DNA of 64,000 nucleotides from Meloidogyne chitwoodi (lineage: Eukaryota; Nematoda; Chromadorea; Rhabditida; Meloidogynidae). Positions 13,335 through 25,932 of this stretch are shown piece after piece. The stretch is from positions 1,054,001 through 1,118,000 of the forward strand of contig JACZZP010000018.1 in assembly GCA_015183035.1 (NCBI GenBank), given 5' to 3'. The translations under genes were made by a program, and so were the position numbers. Each line of letters opens with the position of its first letter. Position 1 is the first letter of the stretch. The notes beneath the pieces were generated by a model. It did no database searches, was not told the DNA's origin, and saw only the letters and a program-made list of their open reading frames with translations.

Positions 13335-14965
13335 TTAAAAAGAATTTAATTTATATTTAAGAGCAGTTAAACAAATAGGAATTGCTTCTTCTGTTCTTAT
13401 TATTCTACTTCCTTGATCTGGTAAACTTTAATAAAAATATTTAAATAAAAACATTTAATTAAATTTAAATTAAACCAACCAATTAATATAATTTTGAAAA
13501 TAATCATTTGGATTAATTAAATTAATATTTGGATCAGATTCTATAGCAAATTCTAAACCATTTAATCCTCCAAAAACAATTAATATTTTACTAAAAAAAT
13601 AATATTTAATTTAATTAAAATAATTTATAAAAAAACAAACCATTCTTCCTTTTTTGGAATATTAAGTAAATCAATTGGTGTTCCTCTCTCTGATGTTCCA
13701 ACAATAAAATCATAAATATTTGAATTAATAACTTCTGATAAACATTTAGCTATTCTGAATAATAAATATTTAATTAATAATTAAAATTAAAAAATAACCT
13801 AACAGAATATCCCCAATAAATTCCTGCTTTTTTTCTTATTTCTTTTGAATTAGTTAAATATCCTTTAATTTTTTTAGATCCTTCAGATTGTTCTTCTAAT
13901 TTTAAAGTAACTCTTGTATTTGGAGGAATATATTCTTCATTATTTATTAAATTAATATCCTTTTTTTTAAATTAAATATAAAATATAAATTAAAAAAATA
14001 AATAAACCTTTTCAAGTCCAACAAAACATTTTTGTCCTTTTTTTGAAGTTTTTTCTAATATAATTCCTTCTCTATAAGGTAAACTTATATCTGTTGCCCT
14101 AAGATGATGCATTGAATCCAATGGATTTAAAAGACCTTTTTAAAATTAAAAATAATATAATTATTATTTTAAAAATAATAATTAATACCAGCAAATTGTA
14201 ATGAATTATGAATTGGAAAAAAGTTTTTTCTTAAATATTGTGGGCACTCCAAATATTCAAAAATCTTTGCCATATACAAATTACCTTTAATTTAATTTTT
14301 TTAAAAATATTTAAATTAATTATTTAATTACATTCACAATTATTAGAATTAATTGGTTCTTGTCCACTCCAATTTCCTTTTTTATAATTATCTAATTGTG
14401 ATTGTTTTAATTTAGCTGTTTCATCAAATATAATAACTTCATCTACACAAAATATAGCTAAACTACGTGCTAACTATTTTTTTTTAAATTAATTTAAATA
14501 AAATAAATAAAAAAACCTCTCCAGTAATATAAGCTCTCAATTCTTTTGTTTGTACATTATTTAAAATAGAACCAGGCAAAGCTACACTTAATGAATACCA
14601 AGTTTCTTTTTTTTAAAAATATTTTTTAATTATTTATAAATAAATAAATATACTTTGATTTGTTTTAGAAGAAGATATTTGTTTATTATTATTTTGTAGT
14701 ATTTGTTGTTCTTCAAGTTCTTTGATTGTTTTATTTTGTTTTTCTTGTCTTTCTTTTTTGTGAACTTAAAATTTAAAAAATTAATTATTAAAACAAATAT
14801 TCTTCTATTTTAATCTAAAATTTCTTTTTAAAATTGTCAAATATAAAAAAACAAATAAATAATAATATTACAAAAACGCCAATTAATGTGTCGTTGAGAT
14901 GATCCATTTCGATGATTATTTTTAAGCTTTTTTGAAATTAGAAGACGTTCTTTTCTGTTAAACAT
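13335..14965 (-). CDS. SPOUT1: SPOUT-domain RNA methyltransferase, SPOUT1/C9orf114 family
   Basis: SPOUT1 (CENP-32) is a SAM-binding trefoil-knot methyltransferase homologue linked in human cells to RNA modification and spindle/centromere function. Ten exons (14965-14872, 14764-14654, 14605-14517, 14473-14332, 14284-14189, 14135-14008, 13959-13799, 13754-13641, 13590-13480, 13425-13335) give 378 aa. After a Lys/Gln-rich coiled N-terminus come SVALPGSILNNVQTKELRAY, RSLAIFCVDEVIIFDE, QYLRKNFFP, SLPYREGI, a knot region FIVGTSERGTPID and VFGGLNGLE, then LPDQGSRIIRTEEAIPI. These are the diagnostic motifs of the family, including the SAM-binding GTSERG loop. It sits between NOMO (stop 180 bp upstream) and PSD on the same strand, with a TTTTAG acceptor two bases before its ATG. 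Confidence 0.9.
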
Positions 14966-15145
14966 TTCTAAAATATTTATATAAAAAAAATTCTAAAACA
15001 AAAAATAAAAAGTTGAAAATAAATATATTCATTTAAAAAAATAACAAAATTTATTTAAAATTTATTTTTCAAAAAAATACCCGAAAAAACAAACTATAAT
15101 ATTTAAAAAAATATTTTAACAAAATAAATAAATATAATAATTATT

Positions 15146-18100
15146 TTATTTTTTAATTCTTCTTCTTTCAGAAATTAAATTATTAAAATTAATTCCATTT
15201 TGTCTATTATTAATAAAATTTTGTATTAAAAAAAGAAAATATTCCATTAATAATTTTACCTAAAATTATTAAATTTAATAAAAAATTTAAAATTTTTTTA
15301 TTTACTTTTGATTGATTTAAAAATGCCAAAGTTAAAAATAAAATAAAAGCTAATCCATAATAATTTGCTTTAATTTCAGAATCACTTGAACGATTTTCAG
15401 ATTTTGGTAAAATTCTTAAAAAATATTAATAAAATTATTTATTATAAATAAAGCCTTAAAAATTAAATTAATTATTTACCTAACATAATTAAATTGAGAA
15501 TTTGCAAAAAAATTAACAGAAATTAAATTAATTCTATTAGATTGTTTTGAATCAATTAATTCAACATTAATTGAATATTCCTTTAAAAATTAAAAATTAA
15601 TAATAAATTAATTAAAAATAAATAAAAAAAACTTTTTACTTTTCGATAAAAAGGAAGATTAAAGAAGAAAACTGTTGCAGGACTTTTGATTAATTGTTCA
15701 TTTATTATATTATTATTTTCTAATAAAATAATTCTAAAACCATTAGAAGAAGATTTAGTAGAAATAGAAGAATTATTATTATTAAAATCAATTTCACCAA
15801 GAACTATTGGAGAAGGACGTTCAGAAGGTAAAATTAAAAAATTTATATCCATTTTATTTTCTTTTTCAACCTAAAATATAAAAAAATAAATATTAAATTA
15901 AAAAAAAATTACAATAAATTCAATAAGAGGAGGAAATGAAGCAATTTCTTGGCCATCAGAATCTTTTAACGAAATTAAATAATTACATTGAGATTTAAGT
16001 CCTTTAATTCGAAAATCACCAGAACGTTGGTCTATTAAGTCTTCTTCCTAAAATTAAATAATATTTAAATAATTATTTAATTCAAAAAAATGTAAAAAAA
16101 TTAATGAGAATTTAAAATATCACAATTATTATTTTCTAATTGTTTTAATATACTACTAAATAGATTTTTTTAGTAATTAAACATTTTTAACTTTTAAAAT
16201 GTCAAAAATTTTCAATAAAAAAATTAATTAAAAAACCTGATGATTCTCACATTCAGGAGCTATAGCCTCAACATGAATTGAAAATTTAAAAGGTCTATTT
16301 CCAATTGTTGAAACTTTACCAAAAGCACTTTTTTTAAAATATAATTTAATGTACAAATATAATTTAAAAAAAACCTGTAAGCAATTCTTTTTGCTTCTAA
16401 AATTAATTCTTTTTCTTCTCCTTCATTTATTTGAACAGAAAAAGAACTTGAATTAAATTTATATTCTTGTAATATTGGAAGAATAAAATAAGATCCAGGA
16501 GTCTTAAAAATAAATATATTTTTAAATAAAATATACTAACCAATCCAATAAACTTTAAAAGTCCAGATTCATTTGTAATATTATTTGAACGAAAGTTTAA
16601 ACCACCACTAATAGAAACAAGAATATCTGGAAGAGGTATATTTGTTTTTTCTTCAAAAAATTGTATTCGAAGTTGAGTTAATTTAATTGAAGTAAAACTT
16701 TGTGGATAATTAGGTAATTTAACAAATATAAAACCTTCTTTAATTATTTCAATATTAAAATCCTCAATATTCCAAACAGGTCCAATTCTATAAAATTATA
16801 ATTTAATAATAATATAATTATTTATTTTATTATTATAAATCATAAAAAAGGCTGAAAAGTAACCAAATCTCCAAAAGAAAAAAAGATGTAATCTCTTCAA
16901 ATATTTTTAAATAAAAAAATTTCAACAAACTTATAAAATCCTTTATCGTCAGTAAAAGCAACCAAATCATCATTTTTATTTTCTTTATGTGTTGCTTTTA
17001 CAAAAGCATTTTCAACTTTTGGTTCAACCTTTCCTTGTATAAATTTCCCATTTTGACTATTAAATGAAACTGCTACACCTTCACATTCTCCAGTAAATTC
17101 AAAATCTGCTAATTTTGGCATAAATAAAAGTTTATTAGATTCTGGAATAAATTCAAATTTATTTCCAATTTTTGAAAGATTCAATGGAAAAAGAAACATT
17201 TTTCCTTTATTAATTGAATATATTTTTTGAGAAAATTGTTCTTCATTAGTTGATTTTTCTCTTAAAAAAAGGAATTTTAATTATAAAAAATAAATAAACC
17301 TTAATTTTAAATTTAATGTAGTATCATCAATATCAGTTTGAATAAAAGCAGAAACAGAAGAAATTACAGCAGTTAATATTATTGGAATTTGTGAAGGAAT
17401 ATTAAAAGAATTTTCTTCATTTCCTTCAATTTTAAATTCATAACAAGATTCAATTGAAAAAGAAAATTTATTTTCTTTTTTAAAATAAAGCTGATTTGTT
17501 CCTTCATTTAATTGGAATTTTCGTGCTTGTTCAGTTTTGGATTTTTCATTTATAACAGGCCAATATTTCTTTAAAAAAATATTTTAAAAATTATATAAAA
17601 TTAAAATTAAAAACCAAAAGTGCAGCTTTTGATGTTTTAATCTCCAATAAATAACCCTTTTGTAAAAAGTTTATGTCCATAATATCAATACTTTGAACAA
17701 TTAACTCTTTTTCATTTTCTTCCCACCAAATATTTTGATCATCAAATATTTTTACTGAAAAGAATTTAAATAAAAAAGTTGTGTTAAAATATATTCTTGA
17801 ATTAAAGTTTTTTAATTATTTATATATTTAAATAAATAATTAATAATATTTTAAACAAACATTTATAATTTGAAGGGAGCACATCTGTAAAAAGAAAAGT
17901 ATCATTTGAATTTAAAATTGCTTCTAAAATGTTGCCATCTTCTTTAAAAAGTTTTAATACAATTTTATGACATTTTCCAAAGCATTTGACTGTTCCACTA
18001 ATTTTGGCTTTGTGCTGAATGAATTTTAAGTCTATAATTGGTCCTTTACTTAAATCAATTTTAATTTTATTTGGTGAAAGAAACATTGAAGAAATTGGCT

Positions 18101-19847
18101 AAAAATATGAATTATATTTAAAGTTAAAATTACAAAAAATAAAACCTTAAGTATATATTCTCCTGGAGTAAATAATTGACAAAATTTTCCTTCAGAATTT
18201 GTGTAAATATGTTTAAAAAATTTATTATTGTCTAAAGAGGTCAGTTCAAAAGGAATTTGATCAAGTTTATCAGCTAATACAATCTGCCCACAAATAGAAA
18301 TTCTACAAAATAAAAAAAACTATTATAATTTGTAATTATTTAAAAAACCTGTGTGGGAAAAATATTATTTTTTTATCCATTTTTGAAGAAACATCAATAT
18401 ATAATTTATCAAATTCAAAATATTCTTTTTCTGCTTCCAAGATATGTTTGCCAGTTGCAACATTTATTAAAGTAAAAATGCCTTGCTCATTTGATTTTGA
18501 TTTAATTTCACCGTCCAATTTTATTTTCACATCCTCTAATGGTTTTCCATTAGCAGAGAATAAGTTGCCAAAAAGATTGAAGGATTTTAAATAAATAGTG
18601 ATCTAAAATATTATTTAAAAATTTATTCATTAAATTTTATAATTTTAAAAAATTAATTTCAAAGCTTTTATTGAGTAGATAAGATTCTACAATATCAGAA
18701 TGTATTAAATAAATAATTCAATAAATAAATACCTCAGTAATCTTTGAATTCATTTCAACAATTTTCTCTTCAAAATTTGCTTCAATATCATTTGAAATTA
18801 TAGTTTTAGCATTTATGATGTATTTTCCAGGCGGTAAACAATTAATTAAAGTTGAGCCAGAAGAATCAGTTTTCCACTCATAAAACCATTTATTGCTTTC
18901 AATTCGAATAGTTGGTCTATCAGAGCTTACAGGAAGATTTTCAAACTAAAATTAAAAAATTTAAATTATAAAAGATAAAAATTGTAATGAAAAAAATCAA
19001 TTTCTACTATAAAATAAGTTCTGGGGTTTAATTAATAAAAATATACATTTATTTCATTATCTGAGCGCAAAATTACAATTGAATTTGTTAATGGATCTCC
19101 TTTCTCATCTTTGACATTAACCATTAAGCTATGACCTTCAATACGAATATCAGGTTTAACATTCACTGGCATTGTATTGACTTCGATTTCAACTATGCCT
19201 TGGCTCAAACATTGTGTTGAACCACTAATTGACGAGATAACATAATGCCCTTAAATTTGGAAATAAAATAAGTTAAATTTGATTGAATATACCAGGTTTT
19301 GTAACAAAGCTATAGTGTCCTCCTTTGTCAGCAATAGTCTTTTCAATTAATTTTTTTCCATTCTTCTCGAAAAGGCCTAAAACCAATGAAGAATCTTGAC
19401 CATTCAAAATTGTGCCAGAAACTTTAAGTCCAATTAAATTAAAATTTAACTCTTTAGAGCATTCATTATCATTATTAATTTCAATTTCATGAGATTCAAC
19501 ATCTAAAAATTAAAATGTGAAAACAAATTTAAAATAATACCAAAAACATATCCATCAGGAGCAATAATTTTGACCAAATATTTTCCCTTATTATAAATTG
19601 GAATTAAAAAATATCCATTTTGAGGATTACATTCAGCATCATATTTTAAATTTCCTTGATTAGTGTAAAGTTTAATCTTTAATTTTAAATAAATTTTAAT
19701 GCTTATTATTAGAAAGTAAACCTTTATTTTAGAAAAATCAAGTTGGATAAATGAATTAACAAAACCTTCACATCCAATCAAATTTGCAGAAATTTCTTGT
19801 ATTAAAAATAAAACAAGAATAAGATAAAGAGTAGAATAAAAATTCAT
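15146..19847 (-). CDS. nra-4: NOMO (nodal modulator), ER membrane protein, full length
   Basis: NOMO is a type I ER membrane protein with many Ig/carboxypeptidase-like beta-sandwich repeats; with TMEM147 and nicalin it forms the BOS complex at the multipass translocon. Nineteen exons (19847-19722, 19676-19541, 19502-19293, 19249-19047, 18945-18733, 18602-18349, 18302-18146, 18098-17861, 17754-17615, 17568-17300, 17260-16931, 16787-16541, 16502-16375, 16327-16237, 16047-15913, 15870-15640, 15580-15480, 15414-15306, 15259-15146) give 1143 aa, slightly shorter than human NOMO. A signal peptide precedes CEGFVNSFIQLDFSKIKV, and KLYTNQGNLKYDAECNPQNG matches the family start. SISGGLNFRSN, FTDDKGFYK and a single C-terminal membrane helix (GLAFILFLTLAFL) with a basic cytosolic tail match as well. 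The ATG directly follows a TTTAG acceptor. A truncated copy of exons 1-6 lies at 23588-25932. Confidence 0.93.
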
Positions 19848-20326
19848 CTAAATATAAAAAAATATCTATACAATGAAACAGAAAGCTTCGAGCACTGTTA
19901 CAACTGTTGGGTTGCTGCGTTATAAATTATCTTTACCGCGTGTGCACCAAAATTATTTTACAACACGTAAAAACGCCAAGATAAAAATATCAATTAGCGA
20001 AGAAAGATTTTCCGTGCGCAAAGCAAAAACCTCCTCTCTTTTACTAGATTTTTTTCTGACTTTTAAAAATAAATTTCTATACTCTAATTTCTCCAACTCT
20101 TTTTAAAGTTGTTTTGTAAACATAAAAGGTTTACGACAAAACGTGATGGACAAAATGGCCGTAAGGCATTATTGGACAAAATGCCATAACTTATTTTGAT
20201 GTAAAAAATGTTTTCCGACTTTTTTCTACATTTTTCATATCAATTCGATATTTAGTCCTTTCAAAAATTTATTTATTTACTAAATTTCAGATTATTATTA
20301 AATTTATTATTGAAATTTAAATCATC
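19848..20326. promoter_or_regulatory. Divergent promoter region NOMO / RFC2 with a dispersed repeat
   Basis: 480 bp between divergent starts. It contains a GACAAAATG-type repeat at 20135-20185, also found at 58233 and in another form at 26260. No TATA box or other element can be assigned with confidence. Confidence 0.4.
20135..20185 (+). repeat. Dispersed GACAAAACGTGATGG repeat, copy 1
   Basis: Shares a perfect 24-nt core (GACAAAACGTGATGGACAAA followed by ATGG) with 58233-58256 and continues with similar sequence for about 50 nt. It consists of spaced GACAAAATG units. It lies in the RFC2/NOMO divergent promoter region. Confidence 0.6.
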
Positions 20327-21915
20327 ATGAATACTCCCTGGTATGTTTTTAATATATTTTGTTTATATTCATATTTATTAATAGGATAGAGAAATATCGC
20401 CCAAAAACTCTTGATGATGTTGTTGGAAATCCAGAAATTATTATTCGCTTGAAGGAATTTTCAAAGACGGGAAATGTGCCAAATTTGATTATATCGGTTA
20501 TTTTATTTAAAATTCTTATTTTTTTTAATTTTTATATTTTCAGGGACCTCCAGGTTGTGGAAAAACAACAAGCATTTGGGCTTTGGCTAGAGATATGCTT
20601 GGCGATAAAGTTAAAGATGCCTGTCTTGAACTAAATGCTAGTGATGAACGGTGAGTTTTTTATTATTATAAATTAAGTGCATTTTGAATTTTCTTGTTAT
20701 CGAAGTTTCTATGGAAAATTTTTATATTTTTTCAGAAAATTTTTTTAGCTAAAATATGCTATGTAACTAAGATTTATGATGGAGTCTTAATTTTATATTT
20801 CCTAATTTTGTTTAAAATCTATATCATCATTTTAGTGGTATTGATGTTGTAAGAGAACGAATAAAGCGTTTTGCTTCAACAAAAGTAACTCTACCAGAAA
20901 ATTTCCAAAAAATTGTTATTTTGGATGAGGCTGACAGTATGACTGAAGGAGCACAACAAGCATTGCGTAGAATTATGGAGGTTTTTTTTTTGAATATTTT
21001 TATAAAATTTATTTTTGTATTTTTAAAGATTTTTAGTCCAACCACTAGATTTGCATTTGCCTGTAATCAATCAGACAAAATAATTGGTATATTTTTTAAA
21101 TGAACAAAATTAATATTTTTAAGAACCTCTACAATCTCGATGTGCCATTGTAAGATTTACTAAATTAACTGATGAACAACTTTTGGAAAGAATTCTTTAT
21201 ATTTGTAAACATGAAGATGTCAGATATATTGAACAAGGACTCCAAGCAATTATTCACACATCACAGGGAGATATGAGACAGGTTAGAGTTTTGTAGGTAT
21301 TTTTAAATTTTTTAGGTCATCTAACAAGGTTGACATTTTCGAGGTCTCCCTTAATTTACTAAATTTTTCATATTTAGGCTTTAAATAATTTGCAATGTAC
21401 AGCAACCAGTTATGGAAAAATTACTAAAGAATTTGTTTATAAAGTTTGTGATGAGCCACATCCAAGCAGTATAAGTGAACTCTTCGAAAATTGTATTCAT
21501 GGACAAACAAAAGAAGCTTTTGATATTATTGAAGATATTTATAATTCTGGTTATTCTGTTGAAGATTTAGTTGGAATTTTGTTTCGAAATGCGGTTTGTT
21601 TAAAAAATTTGAATTATTTTGTATACTTTAAATTTTTAAGAAGACTGCCGATATACCAGAAGCACTGCGGATTGAATTTATTATGGTAAGTCTTCTACTA
21701 TAAATACATAATTTAGAATAAAATAAATCATAGTAAAAAACAAATTTTGACAAGATTCTTTGAATTATTGATCTAAAAATATTTTACAAAAACAATTTTA
21801 GGAAATTGGAAAGTGTCACGCAATTGTAGCTCAGGGTTTATCATCTAAACTTCAATTAGCTGGACTCATTGCAAGACTTTCATATGCTCAAGAAAAATTA
21901 GCTTTGGTCAAATAA
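20327..21915 (+). CDS. rfc-2: Replication factor C subunit 2 (clamp loader small subunit)
   Basis: AAA+ ATPase of the RFC complex that loads PCNA onto primer ends. Nine exons (20327-20340, 20385-20496, 20544-20650, 20836-20980, 21029-21086, 21124-21281, 21378-21593, 21641-21685, 21802-21915) give 322 aa. Motifs in order: [17 protein letters not shown], Walker [20 protein letters not shown], Walker [19 protein letters not shown], sensor 1 [14 protein letters not shown], the SRC motif ([10 protein letters not shown]), sensor 2 region QGDMRQALNNLQ and the RFC-box helix [12 protein letters not shown]2 identity rather than RFC4/5 is supported by VCDEPHP and the C-terminal [12 protein letters not shown]...LAGLIARL. 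At 21029 the upstream of two possible AG acceptors must be used, since the other gives a stop. The stop codon is 30 bp from the convergent DUSP12 stop. Confidence 0.95.
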
Positions 21916-21945
21916 GTATTTATCCAACTTTTATATCAAAAACAT

Positions 21946-23360
21946 CTAACTTTCCATTTTGTATGTGTATCCATGGTTGAAATAAAATATTTTAAAAATT
22001 ATAAAAATATTAAATTGGAAAAAATTACTATATTTCCCGCACTCTCGATCTTCCACACCTTTGATATATTGACAACGATGTCCATCCCAATTGAAAGTTC
22101 CTTGAAATGTAAAATAAAATTGATTTAAAATGTACAAACCAAGTTTTATATTACATCCTGGACAGTTGATCTGAAAAAGTTCTAAATTTTAAAGCTAAAC
22201 AAAATTTTTTTAAAAGTTATGCACTTGATAGTAAATCATATTTATCATAAATCTGATATCAGATTCTGCATAGTAATTGCTAAAACGAAGAAATAATTTA
22301 AGTGGAAAATCAGTCTTTTAAACCCTTGGCAACAATACCTAACATACAAAATCTCATATTAGATTAACGACCACTAAATTTACTCTAAAAAAATCCAAAA
22401 ATGTTGTTCTATAGATTAGTAGAATTGACCTTTCCCTTTAATTCACTCAAATTCATCCAAACCATCGGAGTTATTAAATATCCAAATTCACACATTGATT
22501 TGTCATAAAGAGAAGAATGTTTCAGCATATTAAAATCAAAAAAGAGAATTTTTCTGCATCTCTTACAAGAATATTTTTTAGAAGATAATAAATAAGATTC
22601 ATCCAAACTGTATGTGGCACTATCATCTAAAAAGATAAAAAGAAATTTTAATTTGAATAAATTTTATACCATTAATTTTAAATAAATGTTTATTAGACAT
22701 GAAATCTCTAAAGATTGAAGATTTCTTTAAATCAACAGGGTCAGTAATTAAACCAATTTTTTCAAAAAGCTCAAGTTGTTTAATAAAGGAGTCATTTGGT
22801 CTTAAATATATTTTTTTTAGAAAAGTTGTATAATCTTTAAATTAAACAAATTTAAAAGAAATAAAGTTTTCGTACAAATAAAAGACTGATGAAATATTAA
22901 CCTTGAAATAGAATGCTTGCCTTTTAAAAATTCCAGTGAATCATGATAGCTCCAATTATTGATTTTCATCAAAAAAGCAGTCACAATTGTTGCGGATCTG
23001 CTTATTCCACTCTCACTAAAGTAATAAAAATTAAGCTTCATTTAAAAAATACCAATGAACAAGTATTGAAAGGTTATTTTCGTAACATTCCTTTATCAAA
23101 TCCAAGGTTGTTTGCAATATTTTTGTAGTGAAAATGTTTTGATTTTCAGTATCCAACATATAGACAAAATTGTATTTCACACAAGACAAATGCTGTTCAG
23201 GTTTCAAAGGCTCGGATGAAAGAGTTAGTACGTTTTGTATCTAAATATTCTTCTATCTTAATTAACATAATAAATTTTAAACCTTGAACTCTTTAATAAT
23301 ATCTTCATTGTTAGATGACAAGTCACCAACAAAAATGCAATTAATCAACTTGCTTATCAT
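21946..23360 (-). CDS. DUSP12: Dual-specificity phosphatase, DUSP12 type
   Basis: A conserved dual-specificity phosphatase with a C-terminal zinc-binding domain, linked in other eukaryotes to ribosome biogenesis. Seven exons (23360-23283, 23240-23053, 23015-22902, 22800-22670, 22626-22430, 22170-22140, 22100-21946) give 297 aa. It starts MISKLINCIFVGDLSS. The catalytic loop is VHCESGISRSATIV (CX5R intact), followed by the typical ISRPNDSFIKQLELFE. The zinc domain shows YSCKRCRKILF and, split over exons 6 and 7, INCPGCNIKLGTFNWDGHRCQ, as in DUSP12. The C-terminal end after DGHRC is divergent and the final exon may be mis-ended. It lies 227 bp downstream of the chimeric NOMO copy on the same strand, with an AG one base before its ATG, so co-transcription with that copy is possible. 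Confidence 0.88.
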
Positions 23361-23587
23361 TCTTAATCGTTTTTATAAACATTTAATGAAATGTAAAGAT
23401 AACTTCTTATTGTTAGGTGATTATAAAAAATATAACACAATAAACAATAATTACTAAAATGCAAGTTTTGAAAGTCTTTATTCATGTAAAATTTAATAAA
23501 TAAAAAATATAATAAATTATTCTACACGTTTTTCAAAAGTCAAAAGGTATTGAGCAAAAAATCTTTAATTATCAATATTCTAAAATC

Positions 23588-25932
23588 TCATCTAAAATAG
23601 TTTCTTAAATCGTTCTTCGTTAACACGTCTTTTATATCTTCCTTAGTTAATTTATTCTTCAAATCATTTTCAATATTTTTCAGATTGTCTTTAGTTAACA
23701 TGTCCTTGATGTCTTCCTTAGTTAATTTGTTCTTCAAATCATTTTCAATATTTTTCAGATTGTCTTTAGTTAACATCAAATCACTTTCAATATTTTTAAT
23801 ACTAGAAAAAACATAAAATAAAAATCCAGAAATTACTGCCAAAAACGCTAAGGATACGCAAATACAAGCCACATACGCTGAAATCAATGAGCCCCATCCG
23901 TACACAATTGAAACCGCCTAAAATATTAAAAGCATAATTCATTGATTTCCTTAATTTTAAATGTCCTTTAAGCCTAGAAAAATAAAAACAAAGGAATCTC
24001 ATGTAGTGCGGCCCATAAATAATAAAAACGTCCCAGAAATCAAAGTATAATAAAAGCAAAACCTTATTTATAGTCTCTTCTGACTGAGTAATACCTATAA
24101 AAAATTTAAATTAAACCATATAAAACAATGTAGCAAAAATTTTTACCAACTGACACTAGAGTTAACGGTTCCATTTTAGAAGATACATCAATATGGATTG
24201 GCAATATTTCAAAATAAATTTTCTGTGCCTTAAAATAATGTCTTCCACTATTCACAAAAGAAAATGTGAATTTGCCCTCTTCGTCAGATCTAGTATAAAA
24301 CATTCCATCCATCGTAATTATAACATCCTTAAGTGGTGCTCCACCAGCAGTAATTACAATGCCATTAATATTAAAAGTCTCAACAGAAATTGTGATCTAA
24401 ACATAAAAAACTCAGCTAACATGTTTTTACAATTTTAATGTAATTAGTTACTTAAGGTAAGGTGAGTTAATTTTTCAATTTTAAAAGTCAACCAAAGCCG
24501 AAGAATGTCCGAAAACTTTATTTAAAAAATATGAATAAAATTAGAGAACGTTTTTAGAGTTTTTGTTCTAAAGGAGTTATATTATAAGGTTGTTATATAT
24601 AGTATATTGTAAAATTTTAAATTATCAAATAAATACCTCTGTGTCTGAATCCAAATCAATAATTTTCTTCTCAAAATTAAAATCAAAGTGAGGCAAAAAT
24701 CTATTTTCAACGCCTATAATATAGTTTCCTGGAGGTAAACAATTAATTGAGGTTAAACCAGAAGTTTTTAAGTAGTATACAAATTTTTGATCAATTTGAG
24801 TAGATGGATGTATAACATTTTTTGGAAGATTTTTAATCTAAATTTAAAAAGTACATATTAACATTCCCGATCAAGAATGAGAAATTAAATTTGTAGAGTG
24901 AGATTGCGAAAAAACCAAAATATCTACCTCGTATCCGATTAGCTTATAGATTAGAAACCCAATAAAAAATTCATCCTATAATTTAATGTTCACATGTTAA
25001 AATAATACGAAAAATTCAATTTTGTTAAAATTAAGATAAAATAAAAAATTATACATTTAGTTCATCATTTGAATACAAAATAACAGTTGCAGTCGGAACT
25101 GGATCTCCTTTCTCATCCCTCACATTAACTAATAAACTTCCATTAATACGCAAATCAGGTTTAACAGTCACTGGCATTGTACTGACTTCGATTTCAACAC
25201 TGCCTTGACTCAAACATTGTGTTGAACCACTAATTAACGATATAACATAATGCCCTTAAATTTAGAAATCAAATGTTAAATTGGATGGGAGTGTAGAAAG
25301 GGTCCACCAAATTAATTTTGATTGTTTGTGTCACGTTAGGGTAATATAAAATTAATATATTAAAAAGATATATATACCAGGCTTTGTAACAAAGCTGTAA
25401 TGTCCTCCTTTGTCAGCAATAGTCTGTTCAATTAATTTTTTTCCATTCTGCTCGAAAAGGCCTAAAACCAATGAAGAATCTTGACCATTCAAAATTGTGC
25501 CAGAAACTTTAAGTCCAATTAAATTAAAATTTAACTCTTCAGAGCATTCATTATCTTTATTAATTTCAATTTCATGAGATTCAGCATCTAAAAATTAAAA
25601 TGTGAAAACAAATTTAAAATAATACCAAAAACATATCCATCAGGAGCAATAATCTTGACCAAATATTTTCCCTTATTATAAATTGGAATTAAAAATTTTC
25701 CATTTTGAGGATTACATTCGGCATCATATTTTAATAAATTTTCTTCAGTGTAAAGTTTAATCTTTAATTTTAAATAAATTTTAATGCTTATTATTAGAAA
25801 GTAAACCTTTATTTTAGAAAGATCAAGTTGGATAAATGAATCAACATAACCTTGGCAAGTAATCTCCTCTGAATTAATTTTTTCTATCGAAAATAAAGCA
25901 AGAATAAGATACAGAGTAGAATAAAAATTCAT
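23588..25932 (-). CDS. Truncated, chimeric NOMO paralogue with new TM/coiled C-terminus
   Basis: Partial duplicate of the NOMO gene at 15146-19847. Exons 25932-25807, 25761-25626, 25587-25378, 25254-25055, 24837-24637 and 24396-24147 match NOMO exons 1-6 in order and nearly in size; the signal peptide, CNPQNGKFLIPIYNKGKYLV and even the first introns are almost identical. After IDVSSKMEPL the similarity stops. Two further exons, 24094-24063 and 23917-23588, encode ITQSEETINK, then a membrane helix (LISAYVACICVSLAFLAVISGFLFYVF) and two perfect or near-perfect 25-residue repeats of the form LTKDNLKNIEN...KLTKEDIKD plus a partial third. Total 494 aa with a closed frame and all GT-AG introns, so it does not look like a dead pseudogene. 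I do not recognise the C-terminal part. By structure it would be an ER or secreted-pathway protein anchored by the new helix, with a charged cytosolic coiled tail. Function unknown. Confidence 0.8.
23590..23800 (-). repeat. 75-bp tandem repeat in chimeric NOMO C-terminus
   Basis: Two consecutive 75-bp coding units (25 residues each, core KNIENDLKNKLTKEDIKD) and a partial third unit at the C-terminus. Differences between units are few, indicating recent duplication. The units are strongly charged and look helical. Confidence 0.8.

Larger units (their letters stand above)
11402..19847 (-). other. Probable operon NOMO - SPOUT1 - PSD
   Basis: Three minus-strand genes follow each other with stop-to-ATG gaps of 180 bp and 137 bp. 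Both downstream ATGs, and that of NOMO, are preceded within 0-2 bases by a TTTAG or TTTTAG acceptor, as expected for spliced-leader trans-splicing. The next minus-strand gene (channel, ATG 10703) is 698 bp away and is probably separate. The operon is inferred from spacing and splice signals only. Confidence 0.6.
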
